Shown here one piece after another: positions 61,597 to 64,000 of a DNA stretch of 64,000 bases. How positions within the stretch are numbered: position 1 is the stretch's first letter; the number at the start of each line of letters is the position of its first letter. This DNA is from Paenibacillus sp. AN1007 (GTDB lineage Bacteria > Bacillota > Bacilli > Paenibacillales > Paenibacillaceae): assembly GCF_040702995.1 (NCBI RefSeq), contig NZ_CP159992.1, positions 893,501 to 957,500 on the forward strand, written 5' to 3'. The notes beneath the pieces are model-generated. The model did no database searches and was not told where the DNA came from. It worked only from the letters and a program-made list of their open reading frames with translations. The position numbers were made by a program, and so were the translations under genes.

Positions 61597-63093
61597 ATGG
61601 CAGATCGTAAGCAGCGTTTCTCAGGCAGACGAGGTTTGGTCCTTGCAGGGACAGTGCTTCTTGCCTTGGTGGCTGCAGGAGGAATTGTTATGCATCATTA
61701 CAAGAATCCATCACTCGAGACACTTGTATTTCAGGATGATCCGGTGCGTCTGAAGCTGGAACAGTCGTATGATCATTTTGAAGGCTGGGGCACGTCGCTG
61801 GCTTGGTGGGCTAATGACCTCGGTGGCTGGGAGAATCAGGCGAAGGTCGATGAGATTATGGATTTGGTATTTGATCCGGTGAAAGGCTTGGGACTTAACA
61901 TTGTTCGTTACAATATTGGCGGTGGCGAAAATCCCGAGATGAAGGAACTCCGCCCAGGCGGCGATGTTCCAGGCTTCCAGCCTAAGCCAGGGGTGTGGGA
62001 CTGGGAAGCGGACGCAGGACAGCGTTCTGTGCTGCAGAGTGCGATTAAACGCGGGGTGAACATTACAGAGGCTTTCTCCAATTCCCCTCCGTACTGGATG
62101 ACGATCAGCGGCTCGGTTACTGGCGCGGAGGATGGCGGCAGCAATCTGCGTGAGGACCAGTACGATGCATTTGCCGACTATTTGACCGAAGTGGTGAAGC
62201 ATTACCGGGATACGTGGGGCATTACGTTCCGTACACTGAATCCGCTGAACGAACCTTCTGCCAACTGGTGGAAGAAGGGAAACATGCAGGAAGGCAGTCA
62301 TTTCAATACGGAGCAGCAGGCCGCAATGATTAAGAAAACAGCTGCTTCACTCCGCAGCAAAGGACTGGATGGCACCGTAATCAGTGCTGCGGATGATAAC
62401 AGCATCGACGAGACGATGTTTAATTTCAGCCTGTATGATCAGGATACGGTGGATGCTGTGCAGCAGATCAATACCCACTCGTACAACGGCAGCAGAATGG
62501 AAGAACTGCGTGCTCTGGCTGACAAGCTGGGCAAAAAGCTGTGGATGTCCGAATACGGTACCGGCGGAAGCGAGCCGCATCATCATGAAGACATGACATC
62601 GGTACAAGAGCTGGCAGAGCGCATCATGTTTGATCTGAAAATCATGCAGCCATCTGCCTGGGTATACTGGCAGGCTGTAGAGGATGAAGGCGCGAGGAAC
62701 AACTGGGGCTTCATCCATGCCAATTTTAACGGTGATGAGCAGTACGAGATGACCAAGCAGTATTATGCTATGGCTCAGTTCACCAAATACATTCGTCCTG
62801 GCGCGGTTATCATTCCAACAGATGAAGGCAGCACACTTGCAGCTTATGATGCCAAGGCGCAGAGACTTGTTCTGGTGATTCGGAATGAACGGTCTGCAGA
62901 GAGCAAAGCGTTTGACCTGAACGGCTGGGATTATGCCCAAACCACCTCTGCTCAAGTGTATCAGACCTCACCAGATCACAATATGCAGAAGCTTGAGGAT
63001 ATCCCGGTGTACGCGAACGGAATTGAAGTACCAATCGCGGATAACTCTATCACCACCGTTGTGCTGGAAGGTGTCAGGCCACCAGCAGCGTAA
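61597..63093 (+). CDS. GH30 glycoside hydrolase, endo-beta-1,6-galactanase-like
   Basis: About 498 aa. An N-terminal signal-anchor (GLVLAGTVLLALVAAGGIVM) without Cys or clear cleavage site suggests secretion or membrane tethering. The barrel begins DHFEGWGTSLAWWANDLGGW, then NIVRYNIGGGENP, TEAFSNSPPYWMT, FRTLNPLNEPSANWW (acid/base Glu) and KLWMSEYGTGGS (nucleophile Glu). A C-terminal beta-sandwich follows. Wording and order resemble GH30 subfamily 5 enzymes acting on beta-1,6-galactan side chains of arabinogalactan. AAGGAAGGA is six bases before ATG 61597. Followed by a GH35 gene. Confidence 0.85.
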   Translation: MADRKQRFSGRRGLVLAGTVLLALVAAGGIVMHHYKNPSLETLVFQDDPVRLKLEQSYDHFEGWGTSLAWWANDLGGWENQAKVDEIMDLVFDPVKGLGLNIVRYNIGGGENPEMKELRPGGDVPGFQPKPGVWDWEADAGQRSVLQSAIKRGVNITEAFSNSPPYWMTISGSVTGAEDGGSNLREDQYDAFADYLTEVVKHYRDTWGITFRTLNPLNEPSANWWKKGNMQEGSHFNTEQQAAMIKKTAASLRSKGLDGTVISAADDNSIDETMFNFSLYDQDTVDAVQQINTHSYNGSRMEELRALADKLGKKLWMSEYGTGGSEPHHHEDMTSVQELAERIMFDLKIMQPSAWVYWQAVEDEGARNNWGFIHANFNGDEQYEMTKQYYAMAQFTKYIRPGAVIIPTDEGSTLAAYDAKAQRLVLVIRNERSAESKAFDLNGWDYAQTTSAQVYQTSPDHNMQKLEDIPVYANGIEVPIADNSITTVVLEGVRPPAA

Positions 63094-63208
63094 ATAACTC
63101 AGGACAACAGTGATCTTGAAGTGATTTTGGCATCGTAATGCACTGTATACACGTGTATTTCAATAGAGATCAAGACTTATTCATAAAAATAAGAAGGAGG
63201 GGATCACG

Positions 63209-64000
63209 TTGACAGAACAGGCATCCCTTTTGACACAGGAACAAGAGAGCAGCAGGCTCAGCAGCGGGCGGGGAGTGCAGTATGAATTGACGTATGATGC
63301 ACGCAGCTTTTATCTGAACGGTGAACGTATTTTTCTGAACAGTGCAACCATCCATTATTTTCGCATGCCGAAGGAAGAATGGCGCGATGTTCTAATGAAG
63401 GCAAAGCTGGCAGGTATGAACTGTATTGATACCTATTTTGCATGGAACGTGCATGAACCGGAGGAGGGACAGTGGTCCTTCGAAGGGGATAACGACTGCG
63501 GCGCATTTCTTGATCTGTGTGCAGAGCTGGGCATGTGGGTGATTGCACGTCCAGGACCGTTTATCTGTGCAGAGTGGGATTTCGGCGGGTTTCCGTACTG
63601 GCTGGGTACGAAACCGGGCGTGAAATTTAGAGAGAATAACGAAACGTATCTGCATTATGTGCAGCTGTACTTTGACCAGCTCATTCCGATTATCCGGAAG
63701 CGCCAGCTGTCCGCTGGAGGCACGGTGATCCTTGTGCAGGTTGAAAATGAGTATGGATATCTGATGGATGATGAAGCAGCAAGTGCCCACATGACAACGC
63801 TGAGGGACGGGATACTGGAGCGAGGCATAGATGTTCCGCTTATCACCTGTGTTGGCGGAGCAGAAGGCACCATTGAGGGGGCGAACTTCTGGTCGGGAGC
63901 CGATGGACATTATGCCAATCTGCGGGCCAAGCAGCCGGGTACACCGAAGATCGTTACCGAATTCTGGACGGGATGGTTCGAAAATTGGGGAGGGCCTTCG
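63209..64000 (+). CDS. GH35 beta-galactosidase (partial, cut by window end)
   Basis: 264 codons are visible from TTG 63209, which has AAGGAGGGG upstream. YDARSFYLNGERIFLNSATIHYFRMPKEEW, GMNCIDTYFAWNVHEPEEGQWSFEG, GLWVIARPGP-type VIARPGPFICAEWDFGGFPYWL and VILVQVENEYG (acid/base Glu) are the GH35 landmarks; VTEFWTGWFENWGG near the end carries the nucleophile Glu. No signal peptide, so cytoplasmic. It would release terminal beta-galactose from fragments made by the GH30 enzyme. The 115-bp gap and shared promoter region suggest one operon. Confidence 0.9.
   Translation, partial: MTEQASLLTQEQESSRLSSGRGVQYELTYDARSFYLNGERIFLNSATIHYFRMPKEEWRDVLMKAKLAGMNCIDTYFAWNVHEPEEGQWSFEGDNDCGAFLDLCAELGMWVIARPGPFICAEWDFGGFPYWLGTKPGVKFRENNETYLHYVQLYFDQLIPIIRKRQLSAGGTVILVQVENEYGYLMDDEAASAHMTTLRDGILERGIDVPLITCVGGAEGTIEGANFWSGADGHYANLRAKQPGTPKIVTEFWTGWFENWGGPS

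Overview
The window looks like a chromosomal segment of a Paenibacillus-type Firmicute. The evidence is GC near 50% with strong AAGGAGG ribosome-binding sites, frequent GTG/TTG starts, YesM/YesN two-component systems beside LplA/B/C-like sugar ABC transporters, an SLH-domain surface protein, many glycoside hydrolases, PhoP-type Pho boxes, and rho-independent terminators after most units. No rRNA, tRNA, CRISPR array or intact insertion sequence was seen.

Layout. 1-7.3 kb: end of an AraC-type regulator, histidine kinase, response regulator, then solute-binding lipoprotein and two permeases (complex-carbohydrate import). 7.4-10.6 kb: small hypothetical genes, a frameshifted small ORF, purine nucleoside phosphorylase and a GRAM-like protein. 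10.8-13.0 kb: MFS exporter with an ArsR-type regulator. 13.2-18.7 kb: phosphate-starvation unit with a Pho-box promoter, a secreted beta-propeller protein and pstS-pstC-pstA-pstB. 19.0-25.7 kb: sucrose-type PTS EIIBC, GH3 beta-glucosidase, GH32 fructosidase, EIIA and an AraC regulator. 25.7-31.5 kb: WYL regulator, DinB-like protein, DUF1801-type protein and an ABC-2 exporter. 31.8-34.3 kb: orphan HicB-like antitoxin, small membrane protein, and a secreted papain-like peptidase with a membrane-anchored partner. 34.3-36.6 kb: amidohydrolase and TetR regulator. 36.9-39.35 kb: a very AT-rich cassette ending at a 5'-truncated gene. 39.5-43.5 kb: ROK regulator, MFS transporter, P-loop kinase-like protein and small genes. 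43.6-53.3 kb: SLH surface protein, DedA protein, GNAT fusion giant, amidohydrolase and membrane protein. 53.5-56.9 kb: chemoreceptor and lipoprotein. 57.0-58.8 kb: an AMP-binding-enzyme pseudogene split by a toxin/immunity cassette. 58.8-64 kb: HesB-like protein, metallophosphoesterase, then a LacI regulator with operators, a GH30 and a GH35 enzyme (cut by the window end).

Two places stand out. At 36887-38876 two overlapping AT-rich genes encode (i) a protein that reads as a PD-(D/E)xK nuclease domain followed by a C-terminal ubiquitin-like beta-grasp region and (ii) a HEIAH zinc peptidase; the cassette abuts a truncated gene and is the best candidate for an undescribed defence or conflict system. 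At 57170-57958 a start-less colicin-E5-like ribonuclease tip and its SMI1/KNR4-type immunity gene sit inside a broken AMP-binding gene, beside repeated GGACAAGAACAT sequences. All family assignments were made by reading the sequence, without database searches.
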